A stretch of DNA of 64,000 bases from an uncultured Phycisphaerales bacterium. Lineage in GTDB: Bacteria; Planctomycetota; Phycisphaerae; Phycisphaerales; SM1A02. The position numbers were made by a program, and so were the translations under genes. This document shows positions 1 to 8,590 of this stretch, in pieces; position 1 is the first letter of the stretch, and each line of letters starts with the position of its first letter. The notes under the pieces were generated by a model. It was given only the letters and a program-made list of their open reading frames with translations, did not search any database and was not told where the DNA came from. The stretch lies in the NCBI GenBank assembly GCA_949373145.1, contig CASICI010000014.1, forward strand, positions 57,187 through 121,186, given 5' to 3'.

Positions 1-120
1 CCGACGATGGAACTGGTTCATGTCGATGACGACGCCGCGTCACTGCTGAAGCACCTGATCGAGGCGAAGCCCGTTGAGATCGACCCAGACCGCTTCTACC
101 CAGCCCGAAGTGGCGAATGA
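1..120 (+). CDS. C-terminal end of an unidentified protein (possibly Gfo/Idh-type)
   Basis: An open frame enters from the left edge and ends with TGA at 118-120, giving the last 39 residues of a protein (it ends FYPARSGE). The reading frame is supported by its position 36 bases before lpxI on the same strand. The short tail (MELVHVDDDAASLL then a conserved-looking IEAKPVEIDP) resembles the C-terminus of Gfo/Idh/MocA oxidoreductases, which often sit between lpxA and lpxI in LPS gene sets. That link is inference from a tail too short to classify. Confidence 0.45.
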   Translation, partial: PTMELVHVDDDAASLLKHLIEAKPVEIDPDRFYPARSGE

Positions 121-156
121 GCCCCCCTGACCGGGGCCTCGGAGTATTCTTCGAAC

Positions 157-1017
157 ATGAGCGAGATCATCGGAGTCATTGCAGGCCAGGGACGACTTCC
201 TGTCGCCGTGGCCGAAGGCATCCGAGCCTCGGGACGTCGCGTGTGCGGAATCGGTCTCGCCGGACACTACCCCCCCGAGCTCGTGCCTCTGTGTGACACG
301 TTCCACACGGCAGGCGTCTTGCGTCTGGGTCGATGGGTCAGGAAGCTTCAGAAATCAGGCGCCAGGAAAGCCATCGTGGTCGGGCGGGTCGACAAAGGAC
401 GAATGCACGACCCGCTTCGCCTCTTCCGACAGATCCCCGATCTTCGTGCCGCACTCATCTGGTATCGTCATCTCAGACATGACAAGCGATCCTCGGTGGT
501 GCTGGGCGCACTGGCCGACGAGCTTGAACGAGGCGGAATCACGTTGATCGACTCCACCACCTACATTCCGGAACACATGGCGACCAGCGGCGTGATGACC
601 AGGCGAACGCCGACTCAAGCCGAAGCCGCTGACCTTGAGTTCGGCTGGCGGATCCTCAGGGACACCGTCGAGCTCGAAATCGGACAGGCCATCACCGTTC
701 GAGAACGGGACGTCATCGGCGTCGAGGCGGTCGAAGGCACTGATCGCCTGATCGAACGCACGGGCACGCTCTGCCCTCGCAAAGGATGGACCCTGCTCAA
801 GACCGCAAGCAACGACCACGACATGCGCTCCGACGTCCCGACGGTGGGCGTGAACACCATCGAGAAGATGGCGAAGCATGGTGCGACCTGCCTTGCCGTG
901 GGCGCTGGCAGGGTCATCCTTCTGGATCGACCGCAAGTGCTGGAAGCCGCCGAACGCGCCGGTATCACGATCGTGGGAGTCGGTGGCGAAAGCGACACCG
1001 GAAGCGACGGTGGCTGA
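157..1017 (+). CDS. lpxI: UDP-2,3-diacylglucosamine pyrophosphatase LpxI (DUF1009)
   Basis: A 286-residue protein of the LpxI family. Members hydrolyse UDP-2,3-diacylglucosamine to lipid X and UMP, an alternative to LpxH in lipid A biosynthesis at the inner membrane. It begins IGVIAGQGRLPVAVAEG, the family's typical N-terminal GxIAGxGxLP motif. The C-terminal half has SDVPTVG with Asp at residue 226, matching the conserved (M)DLPTIG element that carries the catalytic Asp of characterised LpxI, followed by GATCLAVGAGRVILLDR. Length is usual for the family. The gene overlaps the next by 8 bases, suggesting one operon. Together with kdsA at 29.2 kb it indicates a lipid A-containing outer membrane. 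Confidence 0.93.
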   Translation: MSEIIGVIAGQGRLPVAVAEGIRASGRRVCGIGLAGHYPPELVPLCDTFHTAGVLRLGRWVRKLQKSGARKAIVVGRVDKGRMHDPLRLFRQIPDLRAALIWYRHLRHDKRSSVVLGALADELERGGITLIDSTTYIPEHMATSGVMTRRTPTQAEAADLEFGWRILRDTVELEIGQAITVRERDVIGVEAVEGTDRLIERTGTLCPRKGWTLLKTASNDHDMRSDVPTVGVNTIEKMAKHGATCLAVGAGRVILLDRPQVLEAAERAGITIVGVGGESDTGSDGG

Positions 1018-1612
1018 ACGACGCTTCGTCTCACGCGCGGGCGAGAAACTCGACCACGCCATCGAGGAATTCGAGGTCCGGGTGGAGGGACTCGCATGCG
1101 CCGATTTCGGTTGCAATGTCGGAGGATTCACGGACTGCCTGCTGAAACGGGGTGCGTCCTCGGTGATCGCGATCGAAACCGGCTACGGAGTGCTGGAATG
1201 GAAGCTGCGAAATGATTCCCGAGTCGATGTCAGGGAACGAACGAACGCTCTGCACGCTGAGCCACCCGACACACCGGTTGACCTGGTGGTGATCGACCTG
1301 GCATGGACACCACAGAGGCTTGCGCTTCCGGCCGCGAACGCATGGCTTGGTCCTGAAGGCAGAATCCTCACCCTGGTAAAACCTCATTATGAGCTGCCAG
1401 AGGACATGAAAGACCTTCTTGATCGTGGTTTCCTCCCTCAGGAACACGCCCCCGAAGTCCTCGAACGCACCCTCGAATCAGTCTCTGAAATGGGCTTCGA
1501 AGTTCTGGGAACCACGCGTTCTCCTCTCGTCGGAGGCAAGACCTCTCGCAAGCGAGGGGTCCCGGGAAACATCGAGTATCTCGCGTTTCTGAAGCCTTTG
1601 AAAAAAGGCTGA
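1010..1612 (+). CDS. TlyA/FtsJ-like rRNA 2'-O-methyltransferase lacking the S4 domain
   Basis: A protein of about 200 residues from a GTG start (V-A-E-R-R-F) that overlaps the lpxI stop. The open frame extends further upstream, but that stretch only shadows lpxI. It starts at RRFVSRAGEKL, the point where TlyA proteins pass from the S4 RNA-binding domain to the methyltransferase domain. It then shows the SAM-binding motif DFGCNVGGFTDCLL, TGYGVLEWKLRND, RERTNA, VVIDLAW and LVKPHYE. The K-D-K residues (SRAGEK, VVIDL, LVKPH) fit FtsJ/RrmJ-type 2'-O-methyltransfer. TlyA family members methylate cytidines in 16S/23S rRNA. The missing S4 domain is directly visible; the exact substrate is unknown. 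Confidence 0.82.
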   Translation: MAERRFVSRAGEKLDHAIEEFEVRVEGLACADFGCNVGGFTDCLLKRGASSVIAIETGYGVLEWKLRNDSRVDVRERTNALHAEPPDTPVDLVVIDLAWTPQRLALPAANAWLGPEGRILTLVKPHYELPEDMKDLLDRGFLPQEHAPEVLERTLESVSEMGFEVLGTTRSPLVGGKTSRKRGVPGNIEYLAFLKPLKKG

Positions 1613-1741
1613 AAGAGGACTCCTCAAACACGTTTCAGAAGCGACGAAGAATGCCGAATTCAGGTAGAATTCGACTGCTCGGCATGGTCCCTGAAGACCA
1701 ACCGAAGATGAGTACACGGACCAGAGGCAGGCACCCGATCG

Positions 1742-4348
1742 ATGATCGATGAAAACCCCTCCAACCCACCGACCGGAAACGACGATGGATCGACCGCGAC
1801 CAGTCCGGAAGGCCCGCGCGATCGCATCGTCGATCTTGAAATCGAACGTGAACTTCACGATTCGTATCTGACCTATGCGATGAGCACGATCATGGATCGC
1901 GCGCTTCCGGATGTGCGTGACGGCCTGAAGCCCTCGCAGAGACGCATCCTCGTCGCGATGCACGACCTCAACCTCACGCCGGGCCGAAAGCACATCAAGT
2001 GCGCGAAGATCGCCGGCGACACCTCGGGCAACTACCACCCGCATGGCGAGAGCGTGATCTACCCCACCCTGGTCAACATGGGCCAGCACTGGAAGACCAG
2101 GGCACTGCTCGTCGACAAGCAGGGAAACTTCGGTTCGATCGAAGGCGATCCACCGGCTGCGATGCGATACACGGAAGCACGCATGACGGCGGCAACCGTG
2201 GCGATGCTCGAAGACATCAAGTTCGAGACCGTCGATTTCAAGCCCAACTACGACGACCGCCTCTTCGAGCCGGTCGTCCTGCCTGCGAAATTCCCCTGTC
2301 TCCTGGTCAATGGCTCCAGCGGCATCGCCGTGGGCATGGCCTCGAGCATGCCGCCGCACAACATCAACGAGATCTGCGACGCCATCGTCGCCATGCTGGA
2401 CGATCCCGAGATCGATCTCGCCCGGATTCTCGAGATCGTGCCAGGTCCGGATTTCCCCACCGGAGGTTCGATCATCGGCCGCCGTGGAATTCTCGAGGCC
2501 TACTCCACCGGTCGCGGCCGGGTCACGGTTCGTGGCAAGGTCAGGCATGAGGAACGCAAGGGACGCAACTACCTGATCATCGAAGAGATCCCCTACCAGG
2601 TGGTCCAATCGAATCTGCTCGAGAAACTTGCCATCGAAGCCGGCAAGGACGGGCGCATCCCGGACATCGCCAACATCCACAACCACTCCGGGCGCAACGC
2701 TCAGACGAGAATTCTCGTGGAGCTGAAGCGTGGCGCCGACCCGCACGTTGTGGAACGTCAGATCTACCGGTTCACGCCGCTTCAATCGACGTTCTCGATC
2801 ATCAACATCGCGTTGGTGAACAATCGCCCGAGAACGCTCTCGATCAAGCAGTTGATCCAGTGCTGGATCGAACACCGCTTCGAAGTGATCCGTCGCCGCA
2901 CGGAATTCCTGCTTCGAAGAGCTCGCCAGGACGCCCACAAGCTGGAAGGCAAGATCTACGCGGTCTGTGAGATCGACGAAGTCATCAAGCTGATCAGATC
3001 ATCTCGCACACGCGAAGAGGCGATCACACGACTTCAGGAGCGTGCCTTCAGAATCGCTCCGGACCATGAATACGCGACGCTCATTCCCAAACGCCTGCTC
3101 GAGGAATCCCAGAGCGAGCGTGGCGCCTTTCTCACCCACGTCCAGGCTGAAGCGATCGGCAACCTGCGTCTGATCCAGCTGACCGGACTCGAAATCGAGA
3201 CACTCAGCGCGGAACTCCAGAAGCTTCATGATGAGATCGAGAACTTCGAGTCGATTCTGAACGACAAGGAACGGGTCAGAACGATGATCCGTGAAGACTG
3301 TGCGGAGATCGCAGAGAAGTTCGCCGATCCCCGTCGAACCATCATCGAGGATGGTGACGCGGACGATTTCGAGATCGAAGCCCTGATTCAGGAACACGAC
3401 GTCGTGGTCACGATCTCACACGAGGGATATGTGAAACGACTGCCGGTCGACACCTACCGCTCGCAAGGTCGCGGAGGCACCGGTATTCGCGGAAGCCAGA
3501 CGAAGGAAGACGACTTCGTCGAACACGTCTTCGTCTCGACGACCCACACCGACCTGATGTGCTTCACCAACACCGGAAGAGTCTTCCGGATGAAGGTCTG
3601 GCAGATCCCGGAGATGAGTCGCATCTCCCGAGGACGTCCGATTCAGAACCTGATCGAGCTTCGCAAGGGTGAGACCGTTCGCTTCTTCCTGCCGGTCAGC
3701 GACTTCGAAAAATCCGAGGACTACCTGTTCTTCGCCACTGCATCAGGCAAGGTCAAGCGCACCACCCTCAAGGACTACCGAAACGTCAACCGCAGCGGAA
3801 TCATCGCCATCAAGCTGAATGACGACGACCATCTCGTGGGAGTCGTCCAGACGACCGGAGACAGTCACGTTCTGCTGGCCACTTCGAATGGGATGGCCAT
3901 CCGATTCAATGAGGATGATGCCCGAGTGATGGGCCGCTCCACCGCTGGCGTGAAGGGCATCGACATCGGATCGTCGGACAAGGTCGTCGGTCTCGTGCGA
4001 TGTGATGCCGGAGACGATCTCCTCACCGTGACCTGCAACGGCTACGGCAAGAGAACGAGCCTGGAAGACTACCTCGTTCGTTCCGAAGACGGTTCGACAC
4101 GTCCCCAGGGCCGGGGTGGCAAGGGCAGACGTGACATCAGAACCAGTGATCGCAATGGCACCGTGGTGACCGTGAAGCCAGTGAGCGACCCGGACAGCGT
4201 GGTCTTCGTGACCCAGCACGGCCAGCTGATCAGAACGAATGTCTCGGAGATCTCACGCATCGGCCGCAATACCCAGGGCGTGCGAGTCGTCAGGCTGCGC
4301 GATGACGACTCCTTGATCGCGATGGCGAGAGTCGCCTCAGACGAATGA
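1742..4348 (+). CDS. gyrA: DNA gyrase subunit A
   Basis: An 868-residue type IIA topoisomerase A subunit, which breaks and rejoins DNA in the GyrA2B2 complex. It has the winged-helix/tower region with [11 protein letters not shown] and the quinolone-determining stretch [13 protein letters not shown]. The latter has Ser at the position of E. coli Ser83 and Pro at the position of Asp87. The catalytic Tyr is residue 143 in [11 protein letters not shown]. After a coiled coil around residues 430-540 a six-bladed C-terminal propeller follows. The GyrA-box position (residues 575-581) reads QGRGGTG rather than QRRGGKG, and a second related motif QGRGGKG lies at 789-795. gyrB is not in the window. The A/T-richer upstream 130 bases contain a TAGAAT at 1665-1670 but no clear -35. 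Confidence 0.95.
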   Translation: MIDENPSNPPTGNDDGSTATSPEGPRDRIVDLEIERELHDSYLTYAMSTIMDRALPDVRDGLKPSQRRILVAMHDLNLTPGRKHIKCAKIAGDTSGNYHPHGESVIYPTLVNMGQHWKTRALLVDKQGNFGSIEGDPPAAMRYTEARMTAATVAMLEDIKFETVDFKPNYDDRLFEPVVLPAKFPCLLVNGSSGIAVGMASSMPPHNINEICDAIVAMLDDPEIDLARILEIVPGPDFPTGGSIIGRRGILEAYSTGRGRVTVRGKVRHEERKGRNYLIIEEIPYQVVQSNLLEKLAIEAGKDGRIPDIANIHNHSGRNAQTRILVELKRGADPHVVERQIYRFTPLQSTFSIINIALVNNRPRTLSIKQLIQCWIEHRFEVIRRRTEFLLRRARQDAHKLEGKIYAVCEIDEVIKLIRSSRTREEAITRLQERAFRIAPDHEYATLIPKRLLEESQSERGAFLTHVQAEAIGNLRLIQLTGLEIETLSAELQKLHDEIENFESILNDKERVRTMIREDCAEIAEKFADPRRTIIEDGDADDFEIEALIQEHDVVVTISHEGYVKRLPVDTYRSQGRGGTGIRGSQTKEDDFVEHVFVSTTHTDLMCFTNTGRVFRMKVWQIPEMSRISRGRPIQNLIELRKGETVRFFLPVSDFEKSEDYLFFATASGKVKRTTLKDYRNVNRSGIIAIKLNDDDHLVGVVQTTGDSHVLLATSNGMAIRFNEDDARVMGRSTAGVKGIDIGSSDKVVGLVRCDAGDDLLTVTCNGYGKRTSLEDYLVRSEDGSTRPQGRGGKGRRDIRTSDRNGTVVTVKPVSDPDSVVFVTQHGQLIRTNVSEISRIGRNTQGVRVVRLRDDDSLIAMARVASDE

Positions 4349-4425
4349 CCCGATGAACAAGCCTTCGAATCGGACGTCGTCGATTCAAGGGGAACTGAAC
4401 ACCAACCGGCTCGGTGGAGAACCAC

Positions 4426-4767
4426 ATGCCTCTCGAAGAATGGTCCGAAGAAATCACGATCGCCTCCGTCGGAGACGAACCCGCTTTTTCAGAAGACATG
4501 GCCAATCTGTTGCAGAAACTCGATGAACGTGGAGACGGCTGCCCCGACGTCGTTCTCGACCTCGCTGCGGTTTCCTACCTCAACTCATCGAACATCGCCC
4601 AGATGCTTCGCCTTCGAAAGCGCCTGAACACCGCCGGCCGACAGATGCGAATCTGCTCGGTGGAGGACCAGGTCTGGGGTGTGTTGATGATCACCGGCCT
4701 CGACAAGATCTTCGAATTCACCGACGACGTCTCGACGGCATTGGCCTCGTTGCAGCTCTCGGCCTGA
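4426..4767 (+). CDS. STAS-domain protein (anti-sigma factor antagonist-like)
   Basis: A single STAS domain of 113 residues. ATG 4426 is preferred because GGAG lies six bases upstream; an in-frame GTG at 4414 is the alternative. The core DVVLDLAAVSYLNSSNIAQMLRLRKRL has the usual strand-then-helix form, with the Ser pair of the phosphorylatable loop (normally DSSG; here NSSN). Such proteins (SpoIIAA/RsbV-like) switch partner kinases and anti-sigma factors by Ser phosphorylation. An RsbU-like PP2C phosphatase at 33.7 kb could be its partner, but that link is inference. It lies 77 bases after gyrA and 15 bases before exbD, on the same strand. Confidence 0.8.
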   Translation: MPLEEWSEEITIASVGDEPAFSEDMANLLQKLDERGDGCPDVVLDLAAVSYLNSSNIAQMLRLRKRLNTAGRQMRICSVEDQVWGVLMITGLDKIFEFTDDVSTALASLQLSA

Positions 4768-4781
4768 GGCTCGACACCACG

Positions 4782-5249
4782 GTGGCGCTCAGAAGAAGCC
4801 AACATGACGCTCGTATCGAGATCACACCGATGATCGATGTGATCTTTCTTCTTCTGGTCTTCTTCATCTACGCCATGGTGCTGATGGTCCGAGTCGATCT
4901 CGTCCCGATGGAACTGCACAGTTTCGAGACCGGTGAGCCTGCGCAACCAGCCCCGGCGGCGACCATCTCGATAGATCTTGCCGGCACGATCTTTTTCGAT
5001 CGACAGGAAGTCGCGCTTTCGGAATTGGCCGGCAAGGTCCAGGAGCGGAAGATTCTTGATCCCGCCACGGTGATCTACCTTGCAGTGGCGGATGGCACCG
5101 GCACGACCGACCGCGCACCGATCCTTCAGGATGTCTGGGATCGCCTGAGACCGACGGGTCTCACGATCAATCTTGTGGGCAGACCGACTGATGCACCCAA
5201 GGGGATGCAGAAGATGCCCGCGCCGACATCCGTGGAACCGACACCATGA
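4782..5249 (+). CDS. exbD: ExbD/TolR family biopolymer transport protein
   Basis: A 155-residue ExbD/TolR-like protein starting at GTG. It has a short cytoplasmic N-terminus, then the diagnostic ITPMIDVIFLLLVFFIYAMV membrane helix at about residues 13-36 with the proton-channel Asp, and a periplasmic domain (YLAVADGTGT...PILQDVWDRLR). ExbD works with ExbB to energise TonB. No ExbB/TolQ gene is adjacent, which is unusual. The stop overlaps the start of the downstream tonB-like gene (ATGA, 5246-5249), indicating coupled translation. Confidence 0.88.
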   Translation: MALRRSQHDARIEITPMIDVIFLLLVFFIYAMVLMVRVDLVPMELHSFETGEPAQPAPAATISIDLAGTIFFDRQEVALSELAGKVQERKILDPATVIYLAVADGTGTTDRAPILQDVWDRLRPTGLTINLVGRPTDAPKGMQKMPAPTSVEPTP

Positions 5250-6346
5250 CGTCGGCTCGAGACATTCGGAAACAGGACACCAGAAGAGGTCGAAAGGACA
5301 CACGAATCCTTCTGGCAGGCCTGCTCTTTTCGATCGTCTTTCATCTGACATTCCTGCTGCCATTGGTGGTGGACATCTCCGATGAAGGGACTCAGGATCG
5401 CCTGATCGAACTGGCAAGTGCCATCGAACCACCTCCGCTTGAACCCGAACCCGAGGAACCCGTGCTCGGCATCGATGAATCGATGGCCAAGACGATGAAT
5501 TGGATCGGGTACGAGGAGTACGAAGAACACCTGGCCCGGCTGAGTGAGAACGACCAGGCCGCGTTCGACATGGCGGATTCCGGTGGTGGAGGCGCTCCTC
5601 CCACCACGCCCAGCGAGATGGCGGAGTCACCGACCACGACCACGCCGACGAAGAAATCACAACCCGCTCCGCCTTCGATGACCGCACCGAACCCCGACAG
5701 TCGGACCGACCCTCTGGCCCCCAAAGCCGATGCGGTGAAGGATGCGCCGAAGACCGAGACCAGGGACCAACCGGAAAATGATCCGAAGGCGAAGGGTGAC
5801 GACGCCGATCGCTCCGAAGGCAAGGCAGAGACCGAGGCCAAGGACACTGAAAAAAGCGACGAAGAGGCTCCAGACAAGGAGACTCCGGATCCGAAGACTC
5901 CTCCCGAACCAAGCGAACCCAAACCCCCGGCACCCGAACCCAAGCCGGGACCGAAGCCCGGTCCCGGAAGCGGCGAGGACGAGCCCGGGGATGCGACGAC
6001 ACCAGCGGACCGGGAATCGGATGCGACGAGTGTGATCGAGGTGCCACGCGAACTCTGGAATCGCGGCCGTCCGCTTGCCGCAGAGGGCGTCGAATTGCAG
6101 ACACGCCGCCCGGTGCTGGACACGCTCACACAATTGAATGCCCGTTTCGGAAATCCTCTGGTGGAAATCAGCTTCGCACGGAACGGTCGCCCCACCAATG
6201 CCAGAATTCTCGAATCGAGCGGAGACAACCGTCTCGATGAACCCATTCTCGATTCGCTCTACCGATGGCGCGCGAAAGGGAAGAAGCTTCAGGATCTCAA
6301 GGGCGAGGAGACCTTCGACGTCAAGCTGAGGATCCTGCTTCGCTGA
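5246..6346 (+). CDS. TonB family energy transducer
   Basis: A 366-residue protein with a cytoplasmic basic N-terminus, one membrane anchor (LLAGLLFSIVFHLTFLLPLVV, about residues 22-42), and a long low-complexity Pro/Glu/Lys/Asp-rich spacer (about residues 130-255) suited to spanning the periplasm. It ends in a TonB C-terminal fold (VEISFARNGRPTNARILESS, then LDEPILDSLYRWR). It would couple the ExbB/ExbD proton motor to outer-membrane receptors. The spacer includes stretches such as PEPKPGPKPGPGSGEDEPG. It overlaps exbD by four bases. The downstream surE gene is convergent, with no obvious terminator hairpin in the 21-base gap. Confidence 0.85.
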   Translation: MTSARDIRKQDTRRGRKDTRILLAGLLFSIVFHLTFLLPLVVDISDEGTQDRLIELASAIEPPPLEPEPEEPVLGIDESMAKTMNWIGYEEYEEHLARLSENDQAAFDMADSGGGGAPPTTPSEMAESPTTTTPTKKSQPAPPSMTAPNPDSRTDPLAPKADAVKDAPKTETRDQPENDPKAKGDDADRSEGKAETEAKDTEKSDEEAPDKETPDPKTPPEPSEPKPPAPEPKPGPKPGPGSGEDEPGDATTPADRESDATSVIEVPRELWNRGRPLAAEGVELQTRRPVLDTLTQLNARFGNPLVEISFARNGRPTNARILESSGDNRLDEPILDSLYRWRAKGKKLQDLKGEETFDVKLRILLR

Positions 6347-6367
6347 GTTCGAACCGCTTCAAGGCAT

Positions 6368-7159
6368 TCAGCGAGCCTCGAGGCGCTCACGCCATGAATT
6401 CATCCGGGCATGATCGGTCAGGTCGTAGCTGAGCGGAGTCACGGTCACCGAGCGATCAAGAAGAGCTTCCACATCGGACCCCTTCGCGGTGTGGTCGAAT
6501 TCAAGCCCGCTCCCGCATGCCCAGTAGTAATCGCGTCCTGCCGGACTGACCCGATGTTCGTAGGTCGAGCCACCCGCGGCGGTGTTCATCTCCACGACAT
6601 GCACGGGGGGCATGGGTGCATCGGCGGATTCGGTTCGTGGCACGTTCACGTTGATGACCGAATGCGGGTCGATCGAATGTTCGAGGACACGGTCGATGAC
6701 CGTTCGTCCGATTTCGGCGGCACGATCGTAGAAGATTCGGTTTCGATCGCCGATGTGGAGACTCACGGCGATCGCTGGAATCCCGAGAAAGGCAGCCTCG
6801 ATGGCGGCCGCCACCGTGCCGCTGTAGATCACGTTGATGCCGACGTTGGCTCCGGAATTCATGCCGCTCACGACGAGATCGGGGCGAGAGTCGGGCCCAT
6901 GAATGCTGGCCCAGAGAGATCGCATGGCCACCTTGACGCAATCGGCCGGACGTCCGTCCACGGCATGGCCGTGAAAGCCGGGGTTGACCTGGACCTCGTC
7001 GACGGTCAGAGGTTCTTCAAAAGTGATTCCGTGTCCCGTCGCGGATTGCACCGTGAGAGGAGCGATCGTCGTGATCTCTCCGAGGCCTTCGAGTGCCTTG
7101 TGCATGGCAGCGATGCCGGGAGCGTGAATGCCATCGTCGTTGGTCAGCAGAATCCGCAT
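6368..7159 (-). CDS. surE: 5'/3'-nucleotidase SurE
   Basis: A SurE survival-protein family member of about 263 residues, a metal-dependent nucleoside monophosphate phosphatase. It begins MRILLTNDDGIHAPG with the two metal-binding Asp residues and contains PDLVVSGMNSGANVG and YSGTVAAAIEAAFLGIPAIAVS, all hallmarks of the family. The ATG at 7159 is chosen over a TTG immediately before it. The stop codon of the upstream glycosyltransferase lies just three bases before this, so the two genes are probably cotranscribed. Length is typical. Confidence 0.95.
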   Translation of the reverse strand: MRILLTNDDGIHAPGIAAMHKALEGLGEITTIAPLTVQSATGHGITFEEPLTVDEVQVNPGFHGHAVDGRPADCVKVAMRSLWASIHGPDSRPDLVVSGMNSGANVGINVIYSGTVAAAIEAAFLGIPAIAVSLHIGDRNRIFYDRAAEIGRTVIDRVLEHSIDPHSVINVNVPRTESADAPMPPVHVVEMNTAAGGSTYEHRVSPAGRDYYWACGSGLEFDHTAKGSDVEALLDRSVTVTPLSYDLTDHARMNSWRERLEAR

Positions 7160-7162
7160 CAA

Positions 7163-8380
7163 TCACCTTGGTTCGAGTATGTATTCACGGCCACCCCAAC
7201 GCACGGGACGCCTTCGGATCAGATCATAGGCGCCCTCGAACATCATCAGGGCCACCAGAATGCACCCGATGTTGTACCCGAGGATTCCGATCCTGGGCGC
7301 GCTCGCCTTCGAATAGAAACGGCACAGAACGATCAGCTGAGCGAGAAGAGCCAGCAGGACGGTCATCAGAGCGATGCCACCTCCGGTGACGTCACCTCGA
7401 CCGAGAGCCAGAAATCCGAACGCGACGGTCGCCGCCTGAGTGCATGGCATCGCCACGCCCACTCCGGCGGAACGCAGGCCCCATTGAATCAGACGCTTCG
7501 GTTGACGGCGAGCCACTTCGATGAAGATGCGCTTCCAGCCTTCACGCATCGCCTTCAGAGAGTCGTACATGGAGACCACCAGCATCCGATCACTGTTGAC
7601 CATGATGCCTCGCCCGCCCTTCGACTTCACCAGCCGCGCGAAGGCGATGTCCTCGAGGAGATCCTCGGAGACCGCATCGTGACCGCCGATGGTCTCGTAG
7701 ATCGAACGCGTGAACAACATGAACTGACCGTTGGCGAAGGCGCGAGGATTGGTGGTTCTGTTCACCAGGTCCGTTGGATGCATCCGCACCAGATTCAGCG
7801 AGGCCACGGGCTGAACCACGAACTCCTCCCAGCTGGTCGAGGTCAGCGTGGTGAGTGCGCTGAGAAGATCCGAGTTTTCCCGGATCGAAAGAGCGACCGC
7901 GGACTGAACAAGGTCTGGATCGAACAGGACATCCGCATCCGTGAACAGGAGATACTCCGCTCCCGCCTCCATCGCGATCTTCGCACCGGCTCGAGCTGCA
8001 TTGCATTTACCGGCCCAATCCGAAGGACATTCGGAGATCGAATGCACCGTGAAACGTTCATCATCACCGATCGCCGCACGAACCCGGTCCTCGGTTCGAT
8101 CGATGCAGCGATCCAACACGAAGATGAAATGAAGATTCGGATAGTTCTGAGCTCGAAGGCCCTCGACCGAGCGTGCGATCAGGATTTCTTCGTTGTGTGC
8201 GGGAATGACGACGGAGACCTTCGGCCAACCTTCGGCCGGGGGCTTGATGCCGCGCCCCTCGGTCATCGAGATCGACATGCGCAGCGCACGATCCAATCGC
8301 CACCAGGCGATGAACCAGTAGGCCACGAAGCAGAAACTGACGACGATGAGAATGAGGAGGATGATCTGCATGGAATCCAT
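7163..8380 (-). CDS. Family 2 glycosyltransferase, HpnB-like
   Basis: A 405-residue membrane-anchored GT2. An N-terminal helix (IILLILIVVSFCFVAYWFIAWW) is followed by the GT-A fold starting VSVVIPAHNEEILIARSV, then DWAGKCNAARAG, the DxD-like LLFTDADVLFDPD and a late EDLLEDIAFARLVKSKG (acceptor/base region). Several C-terminal membrane helices follow. The WAGK and TDAD arrangement resembles the hopene-associated glycosyltransferase HpnB and the related carotenoid glycosyltransferases. A squalene-hopene cyclase lies at 22.6 kb, so a lipid substrate is plausible but unproven. It sits directly upstream of surE. Confidence 0.82.
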   Translation of the reverse strand: MDSMQIILLILIVVSFCFVAYWFIAWWRLDRALRMSISMTEGRGIKPPAEGWPKVSVVIPAHNEEILIARSVEGLRAQNYPNLHFIFVLDRCIDRTEDRVRAAIGDDERFTVHSISECPSDWAGKCNAARAGAKIAMEAGAEYLLFTDADVLFDPDLVQSAVALSIRENSDLLSALTTLTSTSWEEFVVQPVASLNLVRMHPTDLVNRTTNPRAFANGQFMLFTRSIYETIGGHDAVSEDLLEDIAFARLVKSKGGRGIMVNSDRMLVVSMYDSLKAMREGWKRIFIEVARRQPKRLIQWGLRSAGVGVAMPCTQAATVAFGFLALGRGDVTGGGIALMTVLLALLAQLIVLCRFYSKASAPRIGILGYNIGCILVALMMFEGAYDLIRRRPVRWGGREYILEPR

Positions 8381-8590
8381 GAGTGAGTTGCCGGGGCCAG
8401 CCTACCAGAAGCACGAAAAGGACCGCCTTCGAACCAACCAATCCGACCGGTGATCGGTCCCTGAAGATCTGTTGGAGGAGCTCGTTGAGGCTCGGCACCG
8501 GTTTGAGGCGAACTCGAGACGAGAACCGGGATGAGGAAACACCCTAGAGCAGGACAACCACCGATCACGAGCGTATGATTGAATCAACAC

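Noticed and set aside
1660..1675. TAGAAT upstream of gyrA as promoter
   Set aside because: A -10-like hexamer is present, but no matching -35 at 16-18 bases; a similar TAGAAT upstream of clpC has the same problem, so no promoter was annotated.
1478..2938. 486-codon minus-strand frame opposite gyrA
   Set aside because: Antisense to the highly conserved gyrA N-terminal region, with no domain signature.
4575..6104. 509-codon minus-strand frame opposite exbD and tonB
   Set aside because: Composition is Arg/Ser/Pro-rich and antisense to recognised genes.
6410..8386. 658-codon plus-strand frame over surE and the glycosyltransferase
   Set aside because: It is antisense to two clearly conserved genes and has a His/Asp/Arg-rich composition typical of shadow frames.
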